Assembly (NCBI GenBank): GCA_947683425.1
Contig: CANTUQ010000073.1
Location: 14,923,001 to 14,987,000, forward strand
Direction of reading: 5' to 3'
Length of the DNA stretch: 64,000 bases
From: Excoecaria cochinchinensis
Lineage: Eukaryota > Streptophyta > Magnoliopsida > Malpighiales > Euphorbiaceae
The notes beneath the pieces were generated by a model, which was given only the letters and a program-made list of their open reading frames with translations, did not search any database and was not told the DNA's origin. Below are positions 10,904 to 23,649 of the stretch, in pieces (position 1 is the stretch's first letter; every line of letters begins with the position of its first letter). The translations under genes were made by a program, and so were the position numbers.

Positions 10904-12934
10904 CACTGTGCATTTCGATTTTTTATATGTTCTGATTTTTATATTGAATCGAACCGGCTCTCTGCCCGATTCGCGGTTCAACCGGCCGGTCCGGTCCGAT
11001 TTTCAAAACAATGGATTTACGCATATTTCTATACATAATGATTGCCTTTGTATTGTGTTTATAATACTACAGATAGCATTTATTAATTTAAAACATAGTA
11101 TCAAGCCATAGGTAGTCATAACATAACATTAAAAAATGAATATAACCTTCTCATAAATTAAAATGAGTCTATATACATGACATAATTTCCTATTTTACAT
11201 GGGCTCTGGGGCATTCTCCTAACACATACATATAAATACATACATTTTTCTCAATATTCATTAAACATATTTAACCCTTGTCATTATTTATCATTTAAAT
11301 CATTTTAAATTAAGAAGAAATTGCCCAAAGTAACCTGATGGAATTCATTAAGGGGATATGTGAGACTAAGGTCTTATAGGCTTGTTTAGGAGTGGTCAAA
11401 ACCTGACACTGCACTCTAACCCTGTGTAAAAAGAGGTTGAAACCTAATATTGCTCTTTTTACACCAGATAGTGAATGGCCAATACAAGGCATTACACCCA
11501 CTTCTTTATGTAGGTTCTCATTAACCTACAATAAAGATTACCATTTCTAGATACTCAACTGAAATTTCATCCCTATGGCTGGGCAATTGTATCCTACCCA
11601 GGATTCCTATCGTTTACTAAGGGCATTAATGTTATTTTTGATCTTATTATGATATTTATAATTTCGTACACCCTCATATATATATTCTTTCATAACTAAA
11701 TTCCAATCCATAGGATTGTTTTCTATCTTTCGACATAAAATTTGCCTTTTTTTACCATTTCGAAGTCGATTCATCATCATATCTTTATTTTAATACAAAT
11801 AAAGGGCATACTTAAAATCAATTACTTTCTTACTTATTTTCTACATTCTTAATTCCTCAAAAACATATTTAACATATCCACCTCATATACATATAGACAA
11901 TAAATTAAATTCAGTACTATTTAGTATAAAGTATTCAACTCAATACTCAATACACAAAACTCATTTCAATAACCTTGCAAACATGCTATCTCAAGTGTTA
12001 AATTCAATAGTTTCAGTTTAACTTAGTAGGGCATGAACAACACAGGACCACCAATTATAGTTAAGTCCATATTTAAACAAGAATTCATACATATAAGTTT
12101 ATTAACATCACATTGGCGGACCAAATAAGTTCATTTACATGTCAATAACACACAAATTCTAACTCAAACTCATCAAATATATTTACCTAAAAATAATTTC
12201 CTCACAACTATGCAATATTCATCACTTACTTCAATAAACTAAATCATGTATTAATTATGCAAATTCTAAATTAATTCTATCAAAATTATATCATGCCATA
12301 GGTTTTAAATTTAAACATACAATAAAAAAATTACAAAAAATAAGTTTAGTTGTTGCAAACCTCAATGGATGGCAAAAATCACTTTAAATCCTCCAAACAC
12401 TTCACAAAAATTCAAAGTCAATATCCTACTTCCTTTCTCTTCCCCCTTTTCTTCAAGTTATCTTCTTCTTCTACAATTTCAAGAACCCATTTCACCAATA
12501 ATTCAATAAAACAAAAGAATAATGCAAATTTAAACTAATATATAATAGCATAAGGTGAGGAATTTAGCCTACCCAAACTCTTAGTCCCAAAAATTAAATT
12601 TTAAATTTTAAATCCCTAACCCCCAAATCTATACCCCTATTCATTTTCTTCTTAGTTTCAGATTTATACCCATTGAATCTTATCCTTCCAACCGTCGTTC
12701 ATGGAGGAAGAAATCGTTGATGTTCCGGTGGTCAGCAATGGGAGGAGACGATATATTTAGGGTTGTATCTGAAATAAGAATGTTGGAAAAGAAAAAAAAA
12801 AAGATAGAAGAGGGCTGGCTGCTAGCTGTCACAAGTCAGATAGAGAAGAGAAAGGGAAAAAGTCGGTTGCAGATGGAGGGGATGACGACGATGGTTATAA
12901 AAGGGGAGGCGCTAGTGGAATAGGCCGGAACTAA

Positions 12935-13628
12935 GTCTTTATTTATATCAATAGAATTGAGAGTAATTAAAGGGAAAGTAAGTAAAGTTCACCCTACTTT
13001 CCACTGTTTGGTTTTCAAAATACTAGAATAAATTAGAGTAAAGGAACAAATATTGATTTTTCCAATTTACTCTCAGTCCTCCAAAAAATTTCCTCTCAAT
13101 TTGGTGGAAAAGCAGAGTAAGTGGGAGAGGAAATAGCTGGAGCGGTATAAAATGTTAAAATTATCCCTCTTTTGAGGCTTTCTTCTTCGACATTTTCATT
13201 GTTATCATCCCCTAGTGTCTCCCTCCCCTCTCTTTTCTTATTCTCCTTTCTTCAATTCCACCAAGTTTTAAAGCCCCTCCACACTTACGTTCTCCTTCTT
13301 ATTTCATCACTTCCATCCGCCGCCAACCACCATGAACCGCTATCTTTCCTCTAACCACGAACAACAGTCCATGAGAAATAAGGTATATTATGATTTTTAT
13401 CATAAGGCTATAAATGTTAAAATAAAATATATGAGTGTGTGTGTATACACATACACACATACACATATTCCTAATTTATAAGGAGGATGAATTATTTACT
13501 CTGTATTTATTTTAGGTTAATTAAACAATAGAAAGGAAACAAAAGTAAATAAGATTTACGTTACTCCAATTTCTTTCATTAAAGTAAATTCAATTTCCAT
13601 TTCAAGTTACTCTCATCCAAATAAAGGC
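12935..13628. mobile_element. Tourist-like (PIF/Harbinger) MITE candidate
   Basis: Ends are short inverted repeats, GTCTTTATTT and (reverse) GCCTTTATTT, with an internal GAGAGTAA match, flanked by the 3-bp duplication TAA at 12932-12934 and 13629-13631. TAA/TTA duplication is the PIF/Harbinger hallmark. There is no transposase ORF. At 694 bp it is long for the class. Confidence 0.5.
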
Positions 13629-13726
13629 TAAAGGAAAAATAGGGAAATGGATGGCTTTAGAATGGGGGAGGCAAAAAAAAGAGTCACCATTTTGGAATAC
13701 TAGGTTGATTTTTTTCTTCTTCCCCT

Positions 13727-13751
13727 CCCCCCCCCCCCCCCCCCCCCCCCC
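13727..13751. repeat. poly-C tract
   Basis: About 25 consecutive C residues. Length may be affected by sequencing error. Confidence 0.9.
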
Positions 13752-14073
13752 TCCCAATTTTTTTTGTAAAGTTTCACTTTACTCACCCCTTTAGTTCACT
13801 TTAATCCATCCTCTTAAAATTTCATACATTTGGGTTCCTATTTTAAACCCTTTTCATACCCCTTTCTAATATTCTATAAAATACTAATTGCTCCCAAAAT
13901 TATTATTTTTATTTTACTTAATACAAGTTTAACTTTTAAATTTTTAATATACTCTCAAACATATTACATATTTATTAATATCATTTATTATGTCTCCAAG
14001 TTTTTGGATTTAACTTAGTGATCTCAGTCTTCTAACAGTACTATTTGAGTCACTATTATTTCAGGTTGTTACA

Positions 14074-14944
14074 AAACCAATTGGTTTCCAACTTGATTTC
14101 ACACCTAAACTTGAATTAGACCTTTCATCCACCTATATGTGCATGAAAAGTGAAGAAGTTAGCAAGGGAATTTGAGGAATTAGTGAAGAACATAAGTCAT
14201 CAAGTAAGTATAAATTTGATTTGGGTTGATAAAGGGTTAGACTGGGTGTAATTAGTTTGGTTAGTAGTAGTATTTGATGGAATTATTGTTGAATTAAGCT
14301 AAATTTCTTCTCCTTGAATTTTGCCATGATGGAAATCAAGAGGAAGGAAGAACAAAAGAGAAAGGAAAAGCGAAAGAGTGAAGAGAATAAGAAGAAAAAA
14401 AAAGATTTTGGGGGTGAAATGGGTTTGTGAATACTTGAACTTATAGTTTCATGCCTTTCTTTGACTATGGAAGTATGTAAATTATGTGCGCTTGTATTTA
14501 AATGATGAAATTGTTGCATGAATTTTGTAATTAAGTTAGTAGAATGTGATATGAAATTATTTAAATGAAGAAACTTTAATGGAAATGTGTAGTCATGTCA
14601 TGAACATAATTGATTAAGATGGAAATTTTGATGAATTTAATGTGTGTATGTTAAATTTGGTTTGTATAATGTATTTAAGACATGCATGAGACATTATGTT
14701 ATGCTTAGAAAGAGAAGAATATATTTTGAATGTGAGATACATGTTTGGGCCGAATTGTGCGTGTATGGGTAAAGTGATAGTTTATTGTTAACTGATGATT
14801 AAAGTATAAACTAAGATGAGAATTATGAACTAAATTCATGAAATAGTTAAAATGAGCATAACGATGCAATATGTGTGTGGAGCCAAATTGGTGGGTGGAC
14901 TTGAATAATAGTATTTGATTCCTAGAAAAATAAGAATGTAAAAT
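14074..14944. other. AT-rich stretch, no gene seen
   Basis: No coding frame or repeat boundary recognised between the LTR remnant and the solo LTR. Confidence 0.4.
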
Positions 14945-16799
14945 TGTAATGCTCCAAAATCTTGACTACGTAAATAGTACTTTACAGGTTGTGAATAGTG
15001 CTACCCGAGGTGAATAGTACCATCAGGGACTGCCAAGCACTTTTCTTAAGTATTGGAAAGTACAATTCATGGAGAGTCCGGACATGTAATTTGAAGTGAA
15101 AATGAGGTCAAATAAAACTTCAAAAGTTGAAAATAAAATTTAGTAACAGGTTCGATATGAATAGTGTCGGTGTTGACCTTAATTTTGACCAAAGCTAAAA
15201 AAAATTTCAAAGACCTTCGAAAATTTATTTGACCTTAAAGACTTACCATAAATATTATAATGGAATTTTTGAATGTGAAAAATTAAAATAAAGTTGAGAC
15301 AAAAAAGTGAGTTATCGGACCAGTAAAATTTCCATCGGACTGAAAAAAATTACTAAAATGATACCGTTTTGATCCGAAAATTTTTATACACTTTAAGAAA
15401 TATTTTTGATATTTATGGACATATTTCCATGAAAAATTAAATAAGAAAAGTATGGAATTAATTAGGAGGTGACAGGCCTTTGGATTAAATAGTGTAAGAT
15501 TGAATATTGGCCATCCATTGGTTGGTATATAAAGGGAAAAAATCAGAATTTTCATGAACTCTCCACACTTCTCACCCTTCCTCCTTGGCCAAAGTCATCT
15601 CCCTACAAATCCCCCCCATTTTTTTTCATCAAGTCACCAAAAATCAAGTAAATTTCACCCCCAAAATTTATCCTTAAGCCCTAATCAAGCTCCCAACCAT
15701 CTCATATGCATGATTAAGTGAAGAATTTGTGAATAACAAGCTAAAGGAAAATCAATCAAGTGTAATTTTAGGATTTTATTTAGTTTTTTGTTAGAATTAA
15801 GTGGAAATTAGTATATTTAGTTGTATATATGTAAAATTAGTAGAAAATTTGAAGGAATTTTAATTAATTTCTCTACCCTAAATTCGGCCAAGCGAAAAAA
15901 TTGGTGAGGAATGAAAGGAAAAGAAGAATAAAGGAAAAGAGAAGGAAGTCTAGTAGGAGCAAAGGAGTTCAAGGTTAGTAGATACCTAAAACTTGTGTAT
16001 TTCAACTTATTCTTGATTATGTATTGCATAAACTTGCATGAAAGATGTGTTAGTTTGAAATTAATGCTAAATAAGTCAAATTGGATGTTAGTTAAGAGAA
16101 TATATAAGGTTAAATGCATGAAAATGAGACTAGAATAAAAAACCTTAAAATGCACCTATTATGTAAGTGTAGAAAATAATGTATACAAGTGAAATTGTGA
16201 AGAATAAATGATAGAAATATGCTATAGATGCCTTAAAAACATGAATGAGACAAGTTTTGGAAAGAAAAGAATGTGTATGGAGATGGACATCATGAGACCA
16301 AATGGTTTGAATAAAGGAAAATGTTTATAATTTGATAAAATGTGACAATTTGTAATAAAAGAATGATGTTTGATAAATATTGTATATGGCACTTATGTTA
16401 GGTACCATTACATAATGTGAAAATATAAAAAAGAATAAAAATTATGGCATAAAATAAGAAAGTGGAATGATAACTTATTTTGCCGTTAGTGACTAATAGT
16501 GAAACCAGAAGCATGTGATGTAGTTGACTAGCCATAGGAACACATACTATGGTAACGAGTCATGACGACTAACAATAGTGAACCAATAGCGGATCCACAC
16601 TGATAAAAATATGAAAAATAAGGTTGAAAAAGAAAGTGAAAAAAATAGAAAAGAATTGCACAGATATGGACCTTTAGGATCCAAGTCCTACATATCCGAT
16701 TCGTCTGTGTGGTTTTCACTAGACTTACCATGGGCAAAATAGTAATATTATAATAAATTGAGGTTGAAAAGGCTAAATTGTAAATAATGAATAAAAGCG

Positions 16800-17130
16800 G
16801 TTCATTAAAGGTAAAATCGTAATTATGTACTAAAAAGATCAAGTGGGGACAAAACGGTAATTTTGGAATAAAATTAATTTTTAGGGACTAAATTGTAATA
16901 AAAATATAGAATTAGTGGCAAAACCGTAAAAATGAGCAAAAGATGGAATTGTAGGGGTAAAAAGGTAATTTTGGTAAAAAGATGATATTATAGGGGTGAA
17001 ATGGTAACTTTGGTAAAATATGGGACTTTAGGGGTAAAAATATAATTATGAAGAAAAGAGAATTAGATAAAGGGCAAAATGGTAATTTTGTGGTAAAAAT
17101 ATACATCTAAGGGTAAAACGGTAATTTTGG
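16800..17130 (+). repeat. degenerate ~45-60-bp tandem repeat inside the LTR
   Basis: Repeated phrases of the form AGGGGTAAAA(A/C)GGTAATTTTGG, at least six diverged units, purine-rich on the plus strand. Confidence 0.7.
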
Positions 17131-17290
17131 AAATATAATTATACAATTGGTGAATTCAAATAAAAAAGTGAAGGAAATATGAAACTAAGGTAATAATAAG
17201 AGAAATTAAGAAAATAATAAATAATGCTTGCTTGTATGTGTAGTTAAAATATTTAAGTTAGATATCTATCACTAGGCATTTATGTTTAGT

Positions 17291-17308
17291 GCGCAGTGTT
17301 TGTTGCGC
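17291..17308 (+). promoter_or_regulatory. conserved LTR hairpin (solo LTR 14945-17834)
   Basis: Stem GCGCA / TGCGC with an 8-nt loop, preceded by TTAGT and followed by GTAGGT. The same layout, with different stem bases, occurs in three other LTRs of the window. Confidence 0.6.
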
Positions 17309-18112
17309 GTAGGTCTTTTGGACAATGGCACAGACAGGCAAGAGGGCAAAACCGCACATAAGTTTGAAGTCTGGTGCTTAGAAGTAAAATTTTTGTAATA
17401 GAGATGTATATGGCATGTATGCATATAAAAAGGAACTCTTGTTTATCTATGGTTTTAATTTGTATAAGGAAGTTATCTCATGTAAATAGACAAAAGGCAT
17501 TATATGGTTGACGTAATTTTATAGATGTTGATTATTGATATAGAAGTAATTGTGTTGTTGATGGAAGATGAGATGGTGTGAATATTTGGGAGTGTTAAAT
17601 TTAAAATTTGCAGGAGGGTTAGGATATATTGTAGTTGTTTTGTTGCCAAATTTTTACTAAATGAATAGGAACTTTGCGACTAAGTATATAAATGCCGCAA
17701 GTAAAAGAATCAATAAGGAAATTAAAAAAAAATATGGCCCAATTCATAAAGAAATTAATTAAGATTATAAATAAGAATACTCGCATGTGTGACATGTGGG
17801 TACTCGACCCAATGATCGGATACAGAGTGTTACAAAAACTTTGTCATGATTATGAACTTGGTGACATTAGGGTATAATGTGGAATATGATGAAAATGATT
17901 ATATATAATGGATATGAATATGATGAAGAAATAAATATCTTTATATGATCAATGTGTGAGATTAAGTAATATATTTATATCAAAGTCCTAATATATTCTT
18001 ATTTTTTTCTTTAAATAGGTAATATAATCATGTTTTTTTTTTGTCATCCTATGCTAGATATATAAAAAGATTAAAACCGTATGAATTTTTTTCAATTTTA
18101 TAGCTCATATGC

Positions 18113-18240
18113 AGGGGTGAAAAAAAAAACTGAAATTTTGGCTAATAAAAAAATCGATCCAAAATCAAATCGATTTTAGGTTAATCAAATAGAAAATTTA
18201 AAATTACGATTTTTACTTTTAAAAACCAGTGGACGGTTAA
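18113..18240. repeat. possible end of a hAT-type element
   Basis: CAGGGGTGAAAAAAAA followed by CGATCCAAAATC-type and GGTTAACCG-type sequence resembles one terminus of common plant hAT derivatives. A comparable GGGCCGAAAAAAAA stretch lies at about 25310-25490. No partner end CACCCCTG was found nearby. Confidence 0.25.
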
Positions 18241-18442
18241 CCGATCTATATATATTTTATATACTATATTTTAATTTTTACACTTAAATTTTTCCATATT
18301 TTTGTAATTTATAAATATTATAATATATGACTTTCTAAAATTTTATTATAATACATATTTTTAGGTAAATAAATATTGAAATTATTTTTTTTATTACAAT
18401 TATTTATTCATTACATATGTATAATTAACATTCTATTGTTAG

Positions 18443-19670
18443 TAGAGGTGTCAAAATTAACCCAAACCCAACAACTCACCCAAACCCACCCAAAAAAAAT
18501 TGACCCAAACTCAACCCAACTAAAAAATTGACCCATTTAAATCCACCCAAAATCTACCCACATAAAATACAACCCATTTGGGTCATTCTTCCTCGACCCA
18601 ATGGGTGTTTTTTTTTCATTATTTTTTTAATATTAAAAACTTTTGCCTTAATGAACAAGATCTTTTGCTTAACCTGTCCCGCTGTATTATTATTGTGTAA
18701 TGTGTATGCATATTTTATTGGTTAGATTTGTAATGGCTGAGTTATCGGGTTAGTCGTGAATAGTATTTTTCGATGGAAAATAGTGCACTGGGGACAAAAA
18801 TTACACCTGGAAGTAAAAAATATTTTATTTGACCATCGAAAAATACTAGTCACAAGGAGTCCGAGGGTAGAATGTGGAGAAAAAATAAACTCAAATATAT
18901 CTCTAAAAGTCAAAAAAAAAAAAGCCCGGCTCATTTTAAAGGTTATCCGGTTTGACCAACATTTGACTGGACCTCTAAAAATAGCAAATGACATCTAAAA
19001 ATTATTTTAATGATATATATAGACTTAGATTAATATTTAAAAATTTTTAACAGTGAAAAATTAATTTTTTGGTAACACTGAAAAATTGTCTAAACTGACT
19101 GATTTAAATGTACCAGATCGAGAAACGGACTCTATTTGAGCTGAAATTTTGCAGGGAGACTAATTTATATATTTTAAGAATTATAAAATTAATTTTTGGA
19201 GAAATTGAGCTTAGAAAGTGAGTGAAATAATTTAGGATTACATAATTGACTTAAAAATGGAAAAATGTCCACTTGGTTTATGAATTATTATGTTGTTGTA
19301 CCTATGTGTGTGACTATGGATTGTTTGAATTGCAGGAAGGGTATGTTATATATATAGCCGTTATACAGCCAAAATTTTTACCAAATGAATAGTAAATTTG
19401 ACAGTTATAAGTCAACCGATATCCCGATCCGTTTGGATCTCAACCGACCCATTTGGACCAACATTTTTATAATAATTTTCTTAGTATTCCGTTATTATAT
19501 CGATAATTATTTTTCATTAAAAAAATATCAAATGGGTCGACCCAAATCCACCCAACCTATTTGGGTATTGACCCATTTATGACCCATATATTTTTGACCC
19601 ATTTATGACCCAACCCATTTATGACCCAACCCAACCCAAACCCGCCCAGCCCACCCATTTGCCACCTCTA
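18443..19670. mobile_element. repeat with inverted ends TAGAGGTGKCAAA, rich in GACCCA motifs
   Basis: The left end TAGAGGTGTCAAA and the right end (reversed) TAGAGGTGGCAAA form an imperfect inverted repeat. Both arms are full of ACCCAACCC/GACCCATTT motifs. This resembles non-autonomous hAT repeats of plants, but I could not find an 8-bp target duplication. The middle (about 18727-19440) is a degenerate LTR piece. Confidence 0.45.
18727..19440 (+). repeat. degenerate LTR fragment inside the inverted repeat
   Basis: Shares short phrases with the 14945-17834 LTR: TGTAATG start, GAGTTATCGG, GTGAATAGTA, and near the end a GCCAAAATTTTTACCAAATGAATAG stretch matching 17645-17670 with a few changes. 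Confidence 0.45.
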
Positions 19671-19914
19671 TAAACAAGTGCATCAATTAAGATAGAGTTA
19701 AATAAAAAGGAGAATGGAGGTTTGAATCCAAAACATATCATTATTAAAAAAAAAATGATGACATTTATTTAATCACTAGTCATGCATGCACGTGATTTAT
19801 TATTTTTATTAAATACAAAAAACTGGTTATATTAATTTTAAAATTTATATGCTCTCAAATATTCATTAGTTATAATATAGGGTAATATAAGAAAAATACG
19901 AAATATTATTTTTG

Positions 19915-20135
19915 TGTTGTGGAATATTGGAATATTCCTATTGGATGACTACGTTTAGTTATAATTAGACTCTAAATCTACTAGTATTATATTCATAATC
20001 AAATTCTATTACTAGGTTTTTGTACCTATAAATATATTAGTTGTGAGCTATTAAAGAAACACAATAAAATTATTAGAAAATATATATTTCTCATTCCTTT
20101 TTATTTCTACTTTGATTTTACTTTTATTTATAACA
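19915..20135 (+). repeat. 5' LTR of the copia element
   Basis: TGTTGTGGAATATTGG... to TTTATAACA, followed by CGTTATCAGTACGA, the primer-site position. TATAAATATATTAG at about 20027 is a plausible TATA box. Confidence 0.8.
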
Positions 20136-20582
20136 CGTTATCAGTACGATCAGGTTTGTACCATAAATTTTGATAATTGGAAGCTGGTGGTTTACTACAA
20201 CCCGGCTCGAAGGATCGAGATTTTAATTTTCAAGAATTAGACGGTAAGTAAATTTAATCCGTAAATTTTAAATTATTCTAATTTTCATAAATCAATTAAA
20301 TTGATTATAGATTGAGCTATGATATAATAAATTGAATAATTTTTTGTTATCAGTAATACAATTATTTGAAGGCGCATGAATAGCTGTAATGCCATTACTC
20401 ACATACAATTTGTTATGAAATATATTATTTTTCAATATTTCTAAAATAAATTTATTGATTTCTAAAACATATTCGCTGAAATGGATATCACTTTGAGATT
20501 GAGATTAGAATATTGAAATATATATGTATATATATGACAATATTTGTATCGAAAAAATTCTCTTGAAAATTATTTGATTTTA

Positions 20583-20860
20583 CTAACAAATAGAAATATT
20601 AATAACTCCCTCAAAAAAAAAAGAAATATTAATAACCTGAAGTTTACTAACTTTTATACAAATATTAGTAACATGAAGTTTACTAATTAATTGATACTAA
20701 TATCAGTAAACTCGGAGTTTATTGATAAATACAAATATTAGTAAACTCGAAATTTACCGACTAATTGATATTAATATTAAGAAACTTGATGTTTATCAAT
20801 TGATATAAATATTTGATATAATAAAAATAGTGAACCTGAAGTTTACTAATTGAATGATAG
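20583..20860 (+). repeat. degenerate ~40-45-bp tandem repeat in copia leader
   Basis: About six diverged copies containing CTGAAGTTTACTAA / AAACTCGAAGTTTA and TGATACTAATATTAGT. Confidence 0.7.
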
Positions 20861-23350
20861 TTAATTACTTGGCATGACCGGCTTGACCATCCCGGATCAA
20901 TTATAATGCATAAATTATTGAGAATTCATATATATTAGAGAACCAGAAGTTTCTTTAGTTCAATTTAAGAAATTCTCATAAGCTTGTTCTCAAAAAATAT
21001 TATTAAAGTATCGCTAGCTAATAAAGAGACTGAATTCCCTTCATTATGGAATAAATAAATATAATTTATATGGGCCCACTATCCACCATGTTAACCACTC
21101 AAATGTTTTATGATTTTTGAGAGATGCATCGATAAAATAGTAACATGTGTATTTATTATCAACTCACAACCTGTAGTTTGTGAGAGTATTTAAATTAAGT
21201 GCACAATTTTCAGATTATGCAATCAAGACATTTTTCTTGATAATGCTGGTGATCGTATGTCGTGGGTAAATGATTGTTATAAGCCCCGTCTCAAAGGTCT
21301 AGCAAAATATTTATGTCTCTAATTAATTGCTAGATATTTTTAAGAGAACAACAGTACTCCTATTTTTATATAGGAATGTTATTGCTTGAAGCAATACTTA
21401 CATGTATTATGCCAATAAAGATCATTAAACTCCTCTATTGCAATTTTTAGTTAAAATTTGCATTTTGATTAAATAGTTTTTCTAATATCAGGGGAAGTAA
21501 GCAGCTAAAAAATAGAATAATAAATATATTACATGTAATTTAGATTCTCATATCATGAACCTAAAGTTCAAATTATGATGCTAATGTATTTGTTAGTGTA
21601 TAAAGATTTATTAAATCTCATGTGTATCGGCTGCAAATGCTTCAATTCAAAGTAATGTCCCAGTAGGACAATTTGCCTTGTAGGGTAAATTATTTAGTTC
21701 CAAATAAAAATAAAATTTTTGAATAATAAGGAGCAAATAAATCAATATGGTCATTTTATGGAGGCATGTACTCCTTAAGAGATATATGACATAACTAATT
21801 TCAAAACTTCGGAAGTGATTCAAGTACTTGAAATTAAATAAGAGATCTCAATATTTTATGTCATTGAAAGCAACCGAAAAAGATAAAGTTGTCGACAATA
21901 TTTTCGATGTTGATATTTTCAACATAGTGAGGATTTTGAAATTAAATTTGTTAAAAAATACAAATGCTAATTGCATTTAATTCTATAATATGAATTTTTG
22001 GACATGTAGTTCAAATATTGAAAAATATGATGCCAATGAGTACACATGATATTCATGCAATGTATAATAAAGTCATAAAATAGGACTTATTTTATGACAT
22101 TTATTTCCATGAATTGGCATTTATTATGAAGAGATATATTTTTCTTATAATAGATACGGATGCAATAATTTAAAAGTATTTATCAATCTGGTAATATGTT
22201 AATATGTAAATAATTGATGCTATTTGCCTATTTGATAATGAAATTATTACATAAAAATCCATGAAAGATTTATCATGCCTGAAACATATATAGATATTTT
22301 TGAGAAATTTTGTTTAATACAAATATGTATTAAATTTTATGTATATGGTTTTGAAGTATTATAATGTTTCATATTATCTTGATTTATTTATGATTTTGAT
22401 TATTATTGAAACTCTTGAAGAGTTTAAAATATTTTAATAATTATTGAAATTAAAATTTTGTATCGACCTGAAGATCGAATACTATTTGATTGAAAATATA
22501 ATTATTGATAAAGTAATTACATGTTTATAAATTATTTTCCATTGAATACTCCAATGGTTGTAAAGTCACTAGAGACAACATATTTCTTGATCATATATTA
22601 TTGCTATTATTGCTATTGATATATTATGTAATCATGCATTATAAGATAATTGTCAATTTGTTACTTAAAATTACATATTGTTTTCTATATAATCATATAT
22701 TTTTATTTGAGAAATTCATTTTAATTTATTTTTAAGTATTGTTTGAGAAATATTTGAATCAAATTACTCAATGCATTCTTTTATAATAGCTATTATATGA
22801 TTATGTTGTATACGTGTCATGCAAATTATTTTATTTCATTTATTTCATTCACTGAAGTGAATGAAGCAATATAAAATTACAGTCATAAAAATGGTATTTT
22901 CAAGAAATGACAATTACTATTATTATATTATTAATTTTCACCACCAAAAGTGGCTGATAATTAAAAGAGAAAAATAAGAATGGTTAAGAAAACCATTTGA
23001 GAATGGATAACTTATCCATTATATGATAGAAAGTATATTTATCACGTACCTATTGTACGTATTATCATATTATTAAATTTTATAAATTCTCCATTTTAAG
23101 GAAATGAAAGATGTGGAGATGAACTTGTACATGCTTGTGAAGATACAACATGTAATTTTGAAAAATAAGTTTTAATTAGTTGTTATTTTTTAGTTCATGC
23201 ATAATATATCTAGAAGATATATGTCTAGCATATCCAGAAGATAGGTGACTTATTTTTAGACAAAGAAACTTATAATATGACATATCAGAACTTTTTATGC
23301 ACAAGTTTAAAGTTGTGTATTGATATTGTTATAATGGAAAGAAAGCTATA
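20861..23350 (+). other. AT-rich interior of the copia element
   Basis: No readable gag, protease or integrase frame remains, and there are no strong repeats apart from short AT-rich words. The coding part has either decayed or been replaced. Confidence 0.5.
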
Positions 23351-23452
23351 TATTGTACTCTTTTTCCCTTAACTAAGGTTTTCTCCCATTGGGTTTTCCT
23401 GTTAAAGTTTTTAATAAGACATAGTACATATTAATAGACATTCAAGGGGAAG
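23351..23452 (+). repeat. internal duplicate of the copia 3' UTR and polypurine tract
   Basis: TATTGTACTCTTTTTCCC... through CATTCAAGGGGAAGT matches 24716-24815, which precedes the 3' LTR. Here it is followed not by an LTR but by about 200 bp and then RT sequence. Confidence 0.75.
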
Positions 23453-23649
23453 TATGCACTACGAATTCCATGATTATGAATTTCCATAACCCCTTAAGAT
23501 TGATAGCATGGATTATCAAAAAGAAAAGGTAAACAATCATTGTCCATGCACGACATTTTACAATATTGTTAATGAATCTAAAATTCGCCAGAAGCATGAC
23601 ATATATTTTAGTGAAAAACGGATACGATAATAATTCTATTTGTCTATAC

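Larger units (their letters stand above)
11100..14073 (-). repeat. probable remnant of a Tekay-like LTR, minus orientation
   Basis: The right end, read on the minus strand, starts TGTAACAACCTGAAAT, like the start of the LTR at 45014-47777 on the same strand. Composition and layout (promoter-like, leader-like, poorly coding) are similar. The left end, expected to read GGTGTTACA on the minus strand, was not found, so the left boundary is a guess. A MITE-like insertion splits it. Confidence 0.35.
14945..17834 (+). repeat. probable solo LTR, Tekay-like gypsy
   Basis: Starts TGTAATGCTCCAAAA and ends GAGTGTTACA, the boundary style of Tekay/Del LTRs, length 2.9 kb. Flanks are AAAAT (14940-14944) and AAAAC (17835-17839), a target duplication with one mismatch. 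A TATA-like TATATAAAGG near 15527, then a leader-like C-rich stretch, and the conserved TTAG-hairpin-TAGGT motif near 17287-17313 fit an LTR. No internal domain adjoins either side. Confidence 0.6.

Noticed and set aside
12660..13360. Small ORFs resembling a host gene
   Set aside because: Low-complexity Ser/Leu-rich frames within LTR remnant and MITE-like sequence.
18443..19670. Interstitial telomere repeat because of AACCCAAACCC words
   Set aside because: Plant telomere units are CCCTAAA; these lack the TAAA spacing and belong to the inverted-end repeat.
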